From the NCBI GenBank assembly GCA_028689615.1, contig JAQVCV010000010.1, forward strand, positions 1 through 64,000: DNA of 64,000 nucleotides, written 5' to 3'. Shown here piece by piece: positions 55,236-63,931 of the stretch (position 1 is its first letter; every line of letters begins with the position of its first letter). Source of the stretch: Bacteroidales bacterium. Its GTDB lineage: Bacteria; Bacteroidota; Bacteroidia; Bacteroidales; TTA-H9. The position numbers and the translations under genes are program-made. The notes below the pieces were generated by a model. It saw only the letters and a program-made list of their open reading frames with translations. It made no database searches and had not been told where the DNA came from.

Positions 55236-56738
55236 ATGAAATCAGAATCTAAAAAAAGAACCTTTTCTACCTGGATCATTTTTGGTGTGACCGTGGTAGT
55301 TGTTTTCCTCCTGGGCCTTCTTGCCGCCAGCATCGTGGACCGTAGAGCCGAAGGCGAATTTGTTTACAAGCCTAAAGCCTCTTTCGAACCTCAGGAGACC
55401 CGAAATCAGGTATGGGGTATTAACTTCCCAAGAGAATACCAAAGTTATATGAAAACCGCCGATACTACTTTCCGAAGTAAATATAATGGTAGTGCGATGA
55501 TCGATATGCTTGCAGTTGATCCACGTTTGGTTGTGCTTTGGGCAGGTTATGGATTTTCTAAAGATTACAACCAGGGACGTGGTCATGCTTATGCCATAAA
55601 AGATGTCGTGAATTCGTTAAGAACAGGTGCACCAAAGTCGGCCGAAGACGGACCTATGCCTTCAACCTGTTGGACATGTAAAAGTCCGGATGTGGTAAGG
55701 GTTATGAGTGAAAAGGGCGTGAGAGAATACTATACCGGTACCTGGGCTTCACTGGGTCACGAAATTGTTAATCCGATCGGTTGTGCCGATTGTCATGACC
55801 CTCAAAGCATGAATCTTAGAATTACACGTCCAACATTAATTGAAGCCTTCCAGCGTCAAGGAAAGGATATTACCAAGGTTAGCCATCAGGAGATGAGGTC
55901 GCTCGTCTGTGCACAATGCCATGTTGAATACTACTTTGATAAAAGTGACAAAAAGAGCAACTACCTCACCCTGCCTTGGGATGGCGGCATGACAATGGAG
56001 GCTATGGAGGCCTATTATGACAACCTGGGTTTCTCTGATTGGACTCATGCTTTAAGCAAGGCTCCTATGCTTAAAGCACAACATCCCGATTATGAACTAT
56101 ATACAATGGGTGTACATGCCGACAGAGGGGTTAGCTGCGCCGATTGCCACATGCCATACAAATCGGAGGGGGGACAAAAATTTACAGATCATCACATTCA
56201 AAGTCCTTTAAACAATGTGGCAAATTCTTGCCAGGTTTGCCACAGAGAGGAGACCGCCAAACTCATTGCCAATGTTTTTGAGCGCCAGGATAAAATTATT
56301 GAAAACAGGGACAAGTTGGAGGAGTTGCTTGTTAGGGCTCACACAGAAGCAAAACTTGCCTGGGATAAGGGAGCAACTGAGCAAATGATGTCAGGAGCTT
56401 TAACCGATATCAGGCATGCTCAATGGCGTTGGGACTATGCAGCAGCAAGTCACGGCGCTTCATTTCATGCACCATTGGAAACATCCAGGGTGATCTCAAA
56501 AGGTATCGAGAAGGCTCAGGAGGCTAGATTAAAGCTAACCCGTGTTTTAAATGCTTTAGGCGTGGTTGATGAAGTGCCTTATCCTGATATTGACACCAAG
56601 GAGAAAGCGCAGGCATACATTGGTCTGCCGGCTGAAAAACTTAAGGCCGATAAAAACGAGTTCCTGAAAACAATGCTCCCGCAGTGGGTAGAAGCTGCCA
56701 AAGTAAGGGAATCGGGCTGGAAGGTGACCTATCTCTAG
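55236..56738 (+). CDS. nrfA: Ammonia-forming cytochrome c nitrite reductase (NrfA)
   Basis: A 500-residue periplasmic pentahaem enzyme that reduces nitrite to ammonium with six electrons. The active-site haem motif with Lys ligand is CWTCK (residues about 145-149). The other haem sites are CADCH (twice), CAQCH and CQVCH. The AQCHVEYYF segment holds the Tyr and Glu that bind calcium at the active site, and the distal His lies in KFTDHHIQSP. The uncleaved N-terminal helix may stay as membrane anchor. A hairpin terminator follows. No regulator gene is nearby. Confidence 0.96.
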   Translation: MKSESKKRTFSTWIIFGVTVVVVFLLGLLAASIVDRRAEGEFVYKPKASFEPQETRNQVWGINFPREYQSYMKTADTTFRSKYNGSAMIDMLAVDPRLVVLWAGYGFSKDYNQGRGHAYAIKDVVNSLRTGAPKSAEDGPMPSTCWTCKSPDVVRVMSEKGVREYYTGTWASLGHEIVNPIGCADCHDPQSMNLRITRPTLIEAFQRQGKDITKVSHQEMRSLVCAQCHVEYYFDKSDKKSNYLTLPWDGGMTMEAMEAYYDNLGFSDWTHALSKAPMLKAQHPDYELYTMGVHADRGVSCADCHMPYKSEGGQKFTDHHIQSPLNNVANSCQVCHREETAKLIANVFERQDKIIENRDKLEELLVRAHTEAKLAWDKGATEQMMSGALTDIRHAQWRWDYAAASHGASFHAPLETSRVISKGIEKAQEARLKLTRVLNALGVVDEVPYPDIDTKEKAQAYIGLPAEKLKADKNEFLKTMLPQWVEAAKVRESGWKVTYL

Positions 56739-56769
56739 TACCGGTTTCTTGAAAATGTTAATTTTTCAT

Positions 56770-56810
56770 GTGACACTGCTCTGTAAAGTGAGAGGTGTCA
56801 CTTTATTTTT
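56770..56810 (+). terminator. Terminator of the nrf operon
   Basis: The stem GTGACAC/GTGTCAC with an 18-nt loop is followed by TTTATTTTT. It separates the nrf genes from the sigma-CHAT block. Confidence 0.7.
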
Positions 56811-56943
56811 GGAAAAAACTAAAAAAAAATTTACCTTTGACGCGTTTTTTTTTTCTCTCTCTAAATTGTTCACCTGGATTATGTTATCTTTTTGAAAATT
56901 CTCTTGTGTGATGCTTTAGGCACGTTTTTTTCTGGTTTTTTGC

Positions 56944-56999
56944 CAAAAAATGGGCCAGGGGGGGGGTCACCTTTTTACAAAAATCGACATTAATATATA
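56944..56999 (+). repeat. Conserved 56-nt G9 element, left copy
   Basis: CAAAAAA, a GGGC block, nine G at 56958-56966, then TCACCTTTTTAC and GACATTAATATATA. It matches the right copy (63099-63154, opposite strand) at 51 of 56 positions by hand alignment without gaps. A second conserved block (TGTGATCGTGACGAAG, 57003-57018) follows at once. The copy lies directly before the sigma gene's GTG start codons. It may be a promoter/operator, a leader element or a duplicated segment. Confidence 0.8.
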
Positions 57000-57009
57000 T
57001 AGTGTGATC

Positions 57010-57591
57010 GTGACGAAGTTTTCTACGGAACAAATTTTAGAAGGAATCGTTAGTAACGACACACATGTGCTCGAGCATATTTATCGTTCTTTCTTTCCGA
57101 AAACTCTGGTTTATGTCAGATCAAATGGAGGTACCCGCGAAGATGCCTACGACGTGTTTCAGGAATCAGTTGTAATAGTACTTCAAAGGGTGCGAAAAGA
57201 ACCTTTGGTGCTGAATTGTTCATTCGAGACCTATTTGATATCGATCGTTAAAATACTTTTTTATCACATGCGTTTAAGCGCTAAAAAACGAAATGCCGTT
57301 TTGTTGGATTACGAAAAGCTTACCGAGGAGATAGAAGAGATTGATGGCGAATTTCTCGAAACCTACAGACAGAACCAAATGTCAAACATCATACAGCGGC
57401 ATTTTATAGATCTGAGTGAAGGGTGCCAAACCCTGCTTCGACTCTATATTGAACGGGTCTCTATACGAGAAATCGCTGACATGATGGGTGTAAGCGAAGG
57501 TTTTGTTAAGAAGAAGAAATATGCGTGTAAGCAAAAATTAATTAAACGTGTCATGGCCGACTTCGGCTCAAAAGAATTTTTTTATGAATAA
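57010..57591 (+). CDS. ECF-type RNA polymerase sigma factor
   Basis: About 193 residues. Region 2 is FSTEQILEGIVSNDTHVLEH, followed by AYDVFQESVVIVLQRV, and region 4 (about residues 120-190) has CQTLLRLYIERVSIREIADM and GVSEGFVKKKKYACKQKLIK, a helix-turn-helix. I place the start at GTG 57010 (or GTG 57004) because the ATG at 56950 lies inside the conserved 56-nt element, where the other copy has no ATG. The gene's end overlaps the downstream membrane protein gene by 8 nt, typical of sigma/anti-sigma pairs. Confidence 0.82.
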   Translation: MTKFSTEQILEGIVSNDTHVLEHIYRSFFPKTLVYVRSNGGTREDAYDVFQESVVIVLQRVRKEPLVLNCSFETYLISIVKILFYHMRLSAKKRNAVLLDYEKLTEEIEEIDGEFLETYRQNQMSNIIQRHFIDLSEGCQTLLRLYIERVSIREIADMMGVSEGFVKKKKYACKQKLIKRVMADFGSKEFFYE

Positions 57592-58324
57592 TCAAACCGA
57601 CGAGCAGTTGTTAAATGGTTTTCTTGCTGGAAGCCTTAATCAAAGCGAAATCAAGGATTTGTCTACACGCCGGATGACCAATCCCGATTTGGACCGAAAA
57701 CTTAGGCTGGCGTCAGCCATCGACGATCCGCTTTTAGATTGGCAATCGTTGCAACTTCGTAAAAAACTTGCCGATATCCACAAAAAGGAGGACTCTTATA
57801 GCGGGCTTTTTTATTCATTTGTAAAAAGGAAATTTGCAGTACCTGCCGCAGCTGCTATGTTTGTAATTCTTGTAGGGGTAGTTTACTTTTTCAGCAATTC
57901 TCCAGTCAATAGTGATAACCTATACGCTGCTTACTACGAGCCTGTGAAGCCGTTTTTCATGCAGCGTTCTACAAATGTGGTTGCTGATGAGTCCACAGAT
58001 TTTGCGCGTGGCATGCAATGCTATGATTCCAAAAATTTTTCTGATGCTGCTAAGTTGCTATCCGGTCAGGCTGGCAATATGGCTGCTCGTTTTTACCTGG
58101 CGATCTCGATGATGGAACTTGGTGATTTTAAGAAAGCTTCTGAAAACCTGAGTGTTGTTGCTGCCGATCAGTCGAACCTTTTCAACGATCAAGCTACATG
58201 GTATCTGGCTTTATCTTATCTTAAGATGGGTGATATAGAGAAAACTCGAACAGAACTCAAACGAATTGCCTCTGCTCAAAGTTACTACAACGATAAAGCA
58301 CTTGAACTTCTGGAAGAATTGTAG
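57584..58324 (+). CDS. Membrane protein with TPR-like domain, probable anti-sigma factor
   Basis: 246 residues from the ATG at 57584 (MNNQTDEQLLNGFLAGSL). The cytoplasmic N-terminal 80 residues resemble sigma-binding segments of Bacteroidota anti-sigma factors (LLNGFLAGSLNQSEIKDLST). One transmembrane helix lies at about residues 84-103 (FAVPAAAAMFVILVGVVYFF). The C-terminal 140 residues form a TPR-like helical repeat domain (FARGMQCYDSKNFSDAAKLL ... FYLAISMMELGDFKKASE). With Lys/Arg before the helix, the TPR part should be periplasmic. The 8-nt overlap with the sigma gene supports a sigma/anti-sigma pair. The role is inferred. Confidence 0.72.
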   Translation: MNNQTDEQLLNGFLAGSLNQSEIKDLSTRRMTNPDLDRKLRLASAIDDPLLDWQSLQLRKKLADIHKKEDSYSGLFYSFVKRKFAVPAAAAMFVILVGVVYFFSNSPVNSDNLYAAYYEPVKPFFMQRSTNVVADESTDFARGMQCYDSKNFSDAAKLLSGQAGNMAARFYLAISMMELGDFKKASENLSVVAADQSNLFNDQATWYLALSYLKMGDIEKTRTELKRIASAQSYYNDKALELLEEL

Positions 58325-58362
58325 CCTGATTAGTTTTTTGTTCTGTATGCCATTGAATCAAA

Positions 58363-61300
58363 TTAAAGTTTACCCCGTGCTTTCTTAACGATCACGAACA
58401 AGGCTCCTAGAAGCAATATTGAAAGCGTTAAAATCGTATAGGGTAACCTCTTTTGTTCGCTTAGCGAAACAATGGGTTGGTTTGAGCCAATCATTACATA
58501 CGATGACCAGAAATAAGGATGAGATCTTAACCTGTCAGCCTGTTCCAGATAGTTTAGTTTTGCCTGCTTCAGTGCGTTATCAATTGGCTCTCCTTGGATC
58601 AGGTTGTTGTAGAAGATGGGCATCAAACCCGATGCAGACTCATCCTCAGCTTCCCATAAAGTCATTACAACCGAAGGAACTCCCGAATAAATGAATCCAC
58701 GAGCAAGGCTCATAACACCTTCTCCGTTAATTAATTGCCCTATTCCTGTGTTGCAGCTACTCAATACAGCTAATCTGGCGTTGAGATCCAGGTTGTAAAC
58801 TTCATAAGCGTTTAGCATCTGATCTTCTGTGCTGTCGGGAATATTTGAAAATATCATTTTGCTGTACATCGGGTTGTCTTTGTCAATCATGGTATGAAGA
58901 GCCAGATGTAAAATTTCATAATCGCCAGATATTTTTTTGAATACCCGTTCTGTTGCCTGCTCTTTCATGAATATCTCACCTCCACTGATAGTGTTTGAGA
59001 TCTGTCTCACCTCCTCCCGAATCCCGGGGATGTCTCGTAGAGCAAGTACATCGGAGATTGTATCTTTTGTTGTTGCTTCTCTGTTTTGGTAAATTGGCGC
59101 AAAGCCAATAAAGGGTTTCTGCCCGCTTTTCTTCTTGGGATTGCTAATGTAATTTTGGGAAGCAGTGTAACTGTAGCGGATCGTATAGTGTTTTAAAAGA
59201 TAGTCCAAGGTGTGGTAATCAGGTATCTTTGATTTGGGCAAGGCCCTGATCAGGGTTTCGAAAGGGATGTATCCGAGTATGCCATCAGGTATGATTATCA
59301 AATGAGATGAATGAATGTGCGGAATGCTCGGCTCAATTAATGTTTTATAGAGCAATAAAGAAGATTTGGTATAAGCCGAAAACCTTTCATTAGGCTCTCC
59401 AAGCAGCCCATGCCTGATATTGTCAATATATCCGGATACTAAAATTGGAAAATCGCTTTTCAAGGGGGTTGTATGAAGCAAGAATGTGTCTTTAGAAAGA
59501 ATAAAGGTGTATAATAAATCGTTGGTGAGAGAGTATTCAATGATGGTTTCGTTTGATAGTTTATCACGTAATTCTTTAACTGATAACATTTTATTACCAT
59601 ATCTGTTAGACTGGATATTTAGATTCGAATCTTTTGTTTTTGTCATCACCAATTCCAGCTCTTGCTCTAGTTCAAAAAGCTTTTCTCTCCAAAGGTCGAT
59701 TTTTGAAAGTTTTGGATTCTCCATTTTGTATTCATCATAAATCAGCTTTTTATATCCAGCGATGTTGTTTCTGAGCTTTCGAGCCTCCGATTGTTGATTC
59801 CTTTTAGTTTTATCTTTATAGTTGATGCCTTCGCGATCGTTGAGTCCTGCCATTAAGATAGCCGACTTTCCATTCTCAGCAAATCTAAAAGCCTCTGACA
59901 GATAATAATTGTCACCAGTTACATTGTATAAGGTGGTAGTGGTGCGTAAGGCTCCAGCCAGATACTCGCGCAATCTGCTGCTGATTGCCAAGTTGCTTTC
60001 CTCTGAACTCATTTGGTTGCGAATCTGGTTGATTACGTTAGAAGTAGTTTTGTAATTATTGAAACTTAAATATAAGTCTTTGAGTTGATTATTGGTTTTA
60101 TATAACCTATAAAATGCATCTCCTTTTCCTGCCAATGCATTCATTAGGTAATAATCTGGTGATTGAAAGGAGGTGGATGGGCTTGTATGAGGATTTGATT
60201 CGTTGAATCCATCTTCCAAAGATAACAATGCGTTGTGATAATATTGAAGTCCTTCTGTCAGATTTTCCTGGTTTAAGGCCAGCTCTCCAAGTCTTAGATA
60301 GCATCCGGCTACGTCCCTGTTTTTTTCTCCAAAAAGCTGTTTATTAATCTTTAAGGCTTTTTTGTAATAATTTGCTGCTAATTTGTTTTGTCCTGTTGTG
60401 TGTAAAAAGTTGCCATACTGTAAATAGCTTGCTGATAACTCGTAGTGAAATTTGCCATATTTGGCTTCTGCCATCTCGATAGCTTTTAAAAAATTCTTTT
60501 CAGCCTGATCGTATTCCTGCAGGGCTTCCAGACTTCGACCTAAATTCCTGTAAGTTTTTATGTTATTTAATGCTGACTCACTTCCTGATAAACTAGCCAT
60601 GTAGTAGTCAACAGATTTTTTATACTCCTGTCTGATGAAATATATGTGCCCAATGTTCATCTCAATCTCCTTTATCCGTGGATGCCCGGGGCTTTTTCGG
60701 CGAAGCATGCTAAGGGATTTGTTGTAGTACATCAGGGCTCTTTCGTAATCTCCAGATAAGCTGTAAAGATTCCCTTTCAAATTGTAAACGATGTCTATTT
60801 CTGTTGTTTCTACTTTTTTTAAACTTAAAAGGAGTGATTCAGCTGTATTCAACATGTTGAATGCAGAATCAAGGTTCCCAAGTGTGGTTTCTGTTTGACC
60901 CAGGTTAAGAAATGCAAGTGCAATGTTTTGAATATCTGTCGATTGTCCTCCATTTTGCTTTTCAGCTAATGATCTTAGTTGATAGTCTCTGGCTTTACTG
61001 TAATCACCCATTCTTGCAAAAGTAATCCCCAGATTTTCATGATATTTGGCGAGAAGTGCTGTCTTATTTTCTTTTTTGGAGGCTAATGAGTTGATTGCTA
61101 AGTTTAAGTTTTGAATTGATTCTGTAAAACGCTCCATGTTTGAATAGGCCATTCCTAAATTATTGTAGGTAACCGATAAAGAGGTGTCGTTGTCAGCGAG
61201 GACAGTTCTTTTAATCTCCAGAGACTTCTTTAGCAGGTTAATAGCTGCGAAATTCTCGTTGAAAATGATTTTAAGTGTCCCCTGCAAGTGTTTTATATCA

Positions 61301-61650
61301 CCCAGAAGTAACGGAGAATTAAGTTTCCAATTGGAATATAGACTGTCTGCAGAGCCAATGGATGATTGAGAGAGTTGAAACTCTCTGTTGTTTTTATACA
61401 GAGTGGCTAGTTTGAACAAGGCCGCTACGTATCCTTCATGGTTTTTGGCCTCTGAGAGCGATTTTAATGCTTGTATGTAAACCTTTTTAGCCTCTTCGGT
61501 TTTGCCAATTTTCTCCAGCCTTGCCGCTTCTTTTTGCCATTCAGGAATAACATCTGGATTGAAAACAGCCTGTAGGGTGGGGGTGTATATAAAGAAAAAC
61601 AGTAAAGTTGTCAAAACAACAACAAACAATACGATGGCTTTCAGTCGCAT
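58363..61650 (-). CDS. TPR-CHAT protein (caspase-like peptidase) with two membrane anchors
   Basis: 1095 residues. An N-terminal hydrophobic helix (residues 4-23) is followed by about ten TPRs (residues about 35-480), a helical spacer (about 500-690), and a C-terminal CHAT peptidase domain. The catalytic dyad is His 919 (EILHLALHTMID) and Cys 966 (LAVLSSCNTGIGQLINGEG). A second membrane helix lies near residues 1067-1087 (YTILTLSILLLGALFVIVKK) before a short basic tail. If both helices span the inner membrane, TPR and CHAT lie in the periplasm. A -7-like box (TAAATTTG, minus strand, 61715-61722) precedes it. It is convergent with the sigma/anti-sigma genes (38-nt gap) and fits a protease that acts on the membrane TPR protein. 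Confidence 0.82.
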   Translation of the reverse strand: MRLKAIVLFVVVLTTLLFFFIYTPTLQAVFNPDVIPEWQKEAARLEKIGKTEEAKKVYIQALKSLSEAKNHEGYVAALFKLATLYKNNREFQLSQSSIGSADSLYSNWKLNSPLLLGDIKHLQGTLKIIFNENFAAINLLKKSLEIKRTVLADNDTSLSVTYNNLGMAYSNMERFTESIQNLNLAINSLASKKENKTALLAKYHENLGITFARMGDYSKARDYQLRSLAEKQNGGQSTDIQNIALAFLNLGQTETTLGNLDSAFNMLNTAESLLLSLKKVETTEIDIVYNLKGNLYSLSGDYERALMYYNKSLSMLRRKSPGHPRIKEIEMNIGHIYFIRQEYKKSVDYYMASLSGSESALNNIKTYRNLGRSLEALQEYDQAEKNFLKAIEMAEAKYGKFHYELSASYLQYGNFLHTTGQNKLAANYYKKALKINKQLFGEKNRDVAGCYLRLGELALNQENLTEGLQYYHNALLSLEDGFNESNPHTSPSTSFQSPDYYLMNALAGKGDAFYRLYKTNNQLKDLYLSFNNYKTTSNVINQIRNQMSSEESNLAISSRLREYLAGALRTTTTLYNVTGDNYYLSEAFRFAENGKSAILMAGLNDREGINYKDKTKRNQQSEARKLRNNIAGYKKLIYDEYKMENPKLSKIDLWREKLFELEQELELVMTKTKDSNLNIQSNRYGNKMLSVKELRDKLSNETIIEYSLTNDLLYTFILSKDTFLLHTTPLKSDFPILVSGYIDNIRHGLLGEPNERFSAYTKSSLLLYKTLIEPSIPHIHSSHLIIIPDGILGYIPFETLIRALPKSKIPDYHTLDYLLKHYTIRYSYTASQNYISNPKKKSGQKPFIGFAPIYQNREATTKDTISDVLALRDIPGIREEVRQISNTISGGEIFMKEQATERVFKKISGDYEILHLALHTMIDKDNPMYSKMIFSNIPDSTEDQMLNAYEVYNLDLNARLAVLSSCNTGIGQLINGEGVMSLARGFIYSGVPSVVMTLWEAEDESASGLMPIFYNNLIQGEPIDNALKQAKLNYLEQADRLRSHPYFWSSYVMIGSNQPIVSLSEQKRLPYTILTLSILLLGALFVIVKKARGKL

Positions 61651-61762
61651 CAGTAATCGAAGAGTTAACAGTTAGCAGTAGTTATTAAACGGATCAATTC
61701 CCGTTCAGTGTTTGCAAATTTATATCTTTCGGTCTTGTTGTGCTAATAAAGTTTATAAAAAA

Positions 61763-61789
61763 AGGCGGCACATCCGCAGAAGGCCGCCT
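61763..61789 (-). terminator. Terminator after the dockerin/T9SS protein gene
   Basis: The stem AGGCGGC/GCCGCCT with a 13-nt loop, followed on the minus strand by TTTTTT. It ends the 61809 gene before the CHAT promoter. Confidence 0.85.
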
Positions 61790-61808
61790 ATTTTTGATTT
61801 AGGTTAGG

Positions 61809-62993
61809 TTAACGTCCTATAAATAGCTTCCCTGTTGTCGATAGTTCTGGGGTGGTGGCTAACCGCAATCGATAGGTAACAACCGATTCGTTGTTCCTGA
61901 GGTCGATTATTCGGCTATAGGTGTTGCTCCCTGGATTTACCGAAAATTCCTGAGATGCAACAAGGCGTCCTGAAAGATCAAATATGTCCAAAACCGCATG
62001 CTGTTGAGCTTCGGATACAATTGATACATGAAGCGTGTTCCCTTGTAGATAGATTTGATGATTCATTTCAATCTCAGAAACCGTTGTTGCTGCCGAAGTT
62101 TTTAAGGTAACATTCTCAACAACCTCACCGTTGCTTGAAATGAAATGGCTCTCTATGGCTGGTGTTAGCAAAATGTTATTCCCTGATAAAGTGAATATTA
62201 CACTTCCGGCAATTAAATTAACCGGTTTAGCATCTTCTGCCATCCAGGTAATTCTTAATTGCTGGTCTTTAATTGTATATTGACATCCAGGAAGTTGAGA
62301 TTCAAGGCTGAGGATCGATGTTTGTTCATCGAGGTCAAAAACCAGTACAAAACCTGTAACCGAATTATCCTTTGCCAGTATAATGTTTTGATTGTCATAA
62401 GAATTAGCTCCATTAACATCCATAAAGACCGATGCATGATTACCTATAGTCAGATTGGGAACATAAGTACCGTTTACATCAGCTGCCGACGTTCCTCCCA
62501 TATTGGTATTGTCTTTCAGTCCTGTGGTAACAGTTGCTGAAGTAAAAAACCAATCGCCCGCTGGGAAAGGGTATCCGTTTAAAAACCATCCTATTACAAT
62601 GGTTGTGTAGTCATCCCATCCTACCTGACCGTCGCCAGTTACATCAGCAGCAACTTGTTGTATGGGAGATAGATTGGTGAATCCCAGAAGGTGAAGAAGC
62701 ACAAGATACGAGTCGGTTAGTGTTACACCTCCTGCCGATAATGTTGTAGAAGCGTTGAGCTCATAGGTGCCATCAGGAATGTTAAGGAAGGTGTATTTTC
62801 CTGCATTATCAGTGTTTACAGTTGCTATCACCTCACCTGACATAGTTGTCATGGTTACCTGTGATGATGGAATAGGTTTGGAAGGATTGTTGTGATACAA
62901 AAGGTATCCTTCAACTGTGTTCTGTGCAAAAGCGCCAGAAACAAAAGCAAGTAACGAAAAAGAGATCAGTAAAAGATTAGTTTTTAATTTCAT
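61809..62993 (-). CDS. Secreted dockerin/cohesin-like protein with T9SS sorting domain
   Basis: 394 residues from the ATG at 62993 (MKLKTNLLLISFSLLAFVSG, a signal peptide). It has an N-terminal carboxypeptidase-regulatory-like beta sandwich (residues about 25-90: VEGYLLYHNNP ... GKYTFLNIPDGTYEL), then a type I dockerin-like segment (VAADVTGDGQVGWDDYTTIV) with calcium-loop Asp spacing, then a cohesin-like beta domain (VTGFVLVFDLDEQTSIL ... VNLIAGSVIFTL). The last 80 residues resemble a T9SS domain (LHVSIVSEAQQHAVLDIFDL). It is probably a surface adhesin or scaffold. The right copy of the G9 element lies upstream of it. Confidence 0.8.
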   Translation of the reverse strand: MKLKTNLLLISFSLLAFVSGAFAQNTVEGYLLYHNNPSKPIPSSQVTMTTMSGEVIATVNTDNAGKYTFLNIPDGTYELNASTTLSAGGVTLTDSYLVLLHLLGFTNLSPIQQVAADVTGDGQVGWDDYTTIVIGWFLNGYPFPAGDWFFTSATVTTGLKDNTNMGGTSAADVNGTYVPNLTIGNHASVFMDVNGANSYDNQNIILAKDNSVTGFVLVFDLDEQTSILSLESQLPGCQYTIKDQQLRITWMAEDAKPVNLIAGSVIFTLSGNNILLTPAIESHFISSNGEVVENVTLKTSAATTVSEIEMNHQIYLQGNTLHVSIVSEAQQHAVLDIFDLSGRLVASQEFSVNPGSNTYSRIIDLRNNESVVTYRLRLATTPELSTTGKLFIGR

Positions 62994-63002
62994 GGTGAAC
63001 AA

Positions 63003-63643
63003 GTTTAGGTTTAGTATGAAATAATCAGTATTTTCTATAATTTGGAAAGGTAAAGGTACGAACAGGTTTCTTAATCACAATCACAACCAATACGTGCCTA
63101 TATATTAATGTCAATTTTGGTAAAAAGGTGACCCCCCCCCAAGCCCTTTTTTTGACTTTTTTTTAAAACACATGTTGATTTTATTTATGTGATATGATGT
63201 AATGCAAATAATATCAAGTTATTGTGATCAGGATTGTGATGAAAATTTTTTTTCATTTTTTTTCATTTCAAATGTGATAAATTGCACTTAATGCTCAGTT
63301 TAACCTTGGATTTTCAACCTGAATTCTTTTTGGGTTGTTTTGGCACCCCCAGTTTAGTTGTTTTGTTCAGCTTTTGTTATGAAAATTGCCGAAATAGTCG
63401 AGTCAGTCCTCGTTAAAATCCTACTATTTTGCTATCTCACTGAATACAAGTGTTATTATGCCTTTTGAGTGTTTCGTTTTGGTGATACAGTTCAGATGCC
63501 AGGTTAAATCACTCAAAGAAATACCATTTAAGGATAGAGGCTGCATACTTGTTTCAAATTTTTATGCTGGTTAGTAAATATTTGAATGAAAATTTATACC
63601 TTTGCGCCCTATTATTAATTTAACCAAGGAAGAGGTATTTGTT
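63003..63643. other. Intergenic region of about 640 nt between two divergent transcription units
   Basis: No gene is supported. It holds the right G9 element (63099-63154), the second conserved block (63070-63085), a -7-like box TACCTTTA (minus strand, about 63050-63058) for the dockerin gene, and the rpsU -7 box TACCTTTG at 63597-63604. The middle part (63160-63560) is AT-rich and featureless. Confidence 0.5.
63099..63154 (-). repeat. Conserved 56-nt G9 element, right copy
   Basis: Reverse complement of the left copy with 51 of 56 matches by hand; the nine-G run (nine C at 63132-63140 on the plus strand) is the same length. Both copies point inward. Downstream on the minus strand lies TGTGATTGTGATTAAG (63070-63085), matching the block next to the left copy but 13 nt further away. 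The start codon of the dockerin gene is about 105 nt downstream. Confidence 0.8.
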
Positions 63644-63838
63644 ATGATTATTGTTCCTGTAAAAGAAGGCGAAAGCATCGACAGAGCTTTGAAAAAACTC
63701 AAACGCAAATTTGAAAAAACCGGTGTAGTCAGAGAATTACGGGCTCGCCAGAAATTCACCAAACCCTCAGTTATTGCTAGGGAACGTCGTTTGAAAGCAA
63801 TTTATGTTCAGCAGTTGCGTGCTGCCGAGGAAGCTTAA
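63644..63838 (+). CDS. rpsU: 30S ribosomal protein S21
   Basis: 64 residues starting at ATG 63644 (MIIVPVKEGESIDRALKKLK), a typical S21 sequence with the RELRARQKFTKPS segment and a helical basic C-terminus. S21 joins the platform of the small subunit near the anti-Shine-Dalgarno region. It has its own promoter (-7 box TACCTTTG at 63597-63604) and a terminator at 63866-63890. The following gene is a Xer recombinase, as in most Bacteroidota. Confidence 0.95.
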   Translation: MIIVPVKEGESIDRALKKLKRKFEKTGVVRELRARQKFTKPSVIARERRLKAIYVQQLRAAEEA

Positions 63839-63865
63839 TTGCTTAGCTAGGGACAAATCAAAAAG

Positions 63866-63895
63866 AAGGCTTGCCGGTAAGGCAGGCCTTTTTTT
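63866..63895 (+). terminator. Terminator after rpsU
   Basis: The stem AAGGCTTGCC with GGCAGGCCTT (one G-T pair) and loop GGTAA is followed by seven T. Confidence 0.85.
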
Positions 63896-63931
63896 ATCTA
63901 TCTTAGCCTGTTAGAGTAAAAAGGTTCTCCT

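Noticed and set aside
56950-57009. ATG 56950 as start of the sigma gene
   Set aside because: It lies inside the conserved 56-nt element whose other copy is upstream non-coding sequence and lacks the ATG. The family-like N-terminus begins at the GTG codons downstream.
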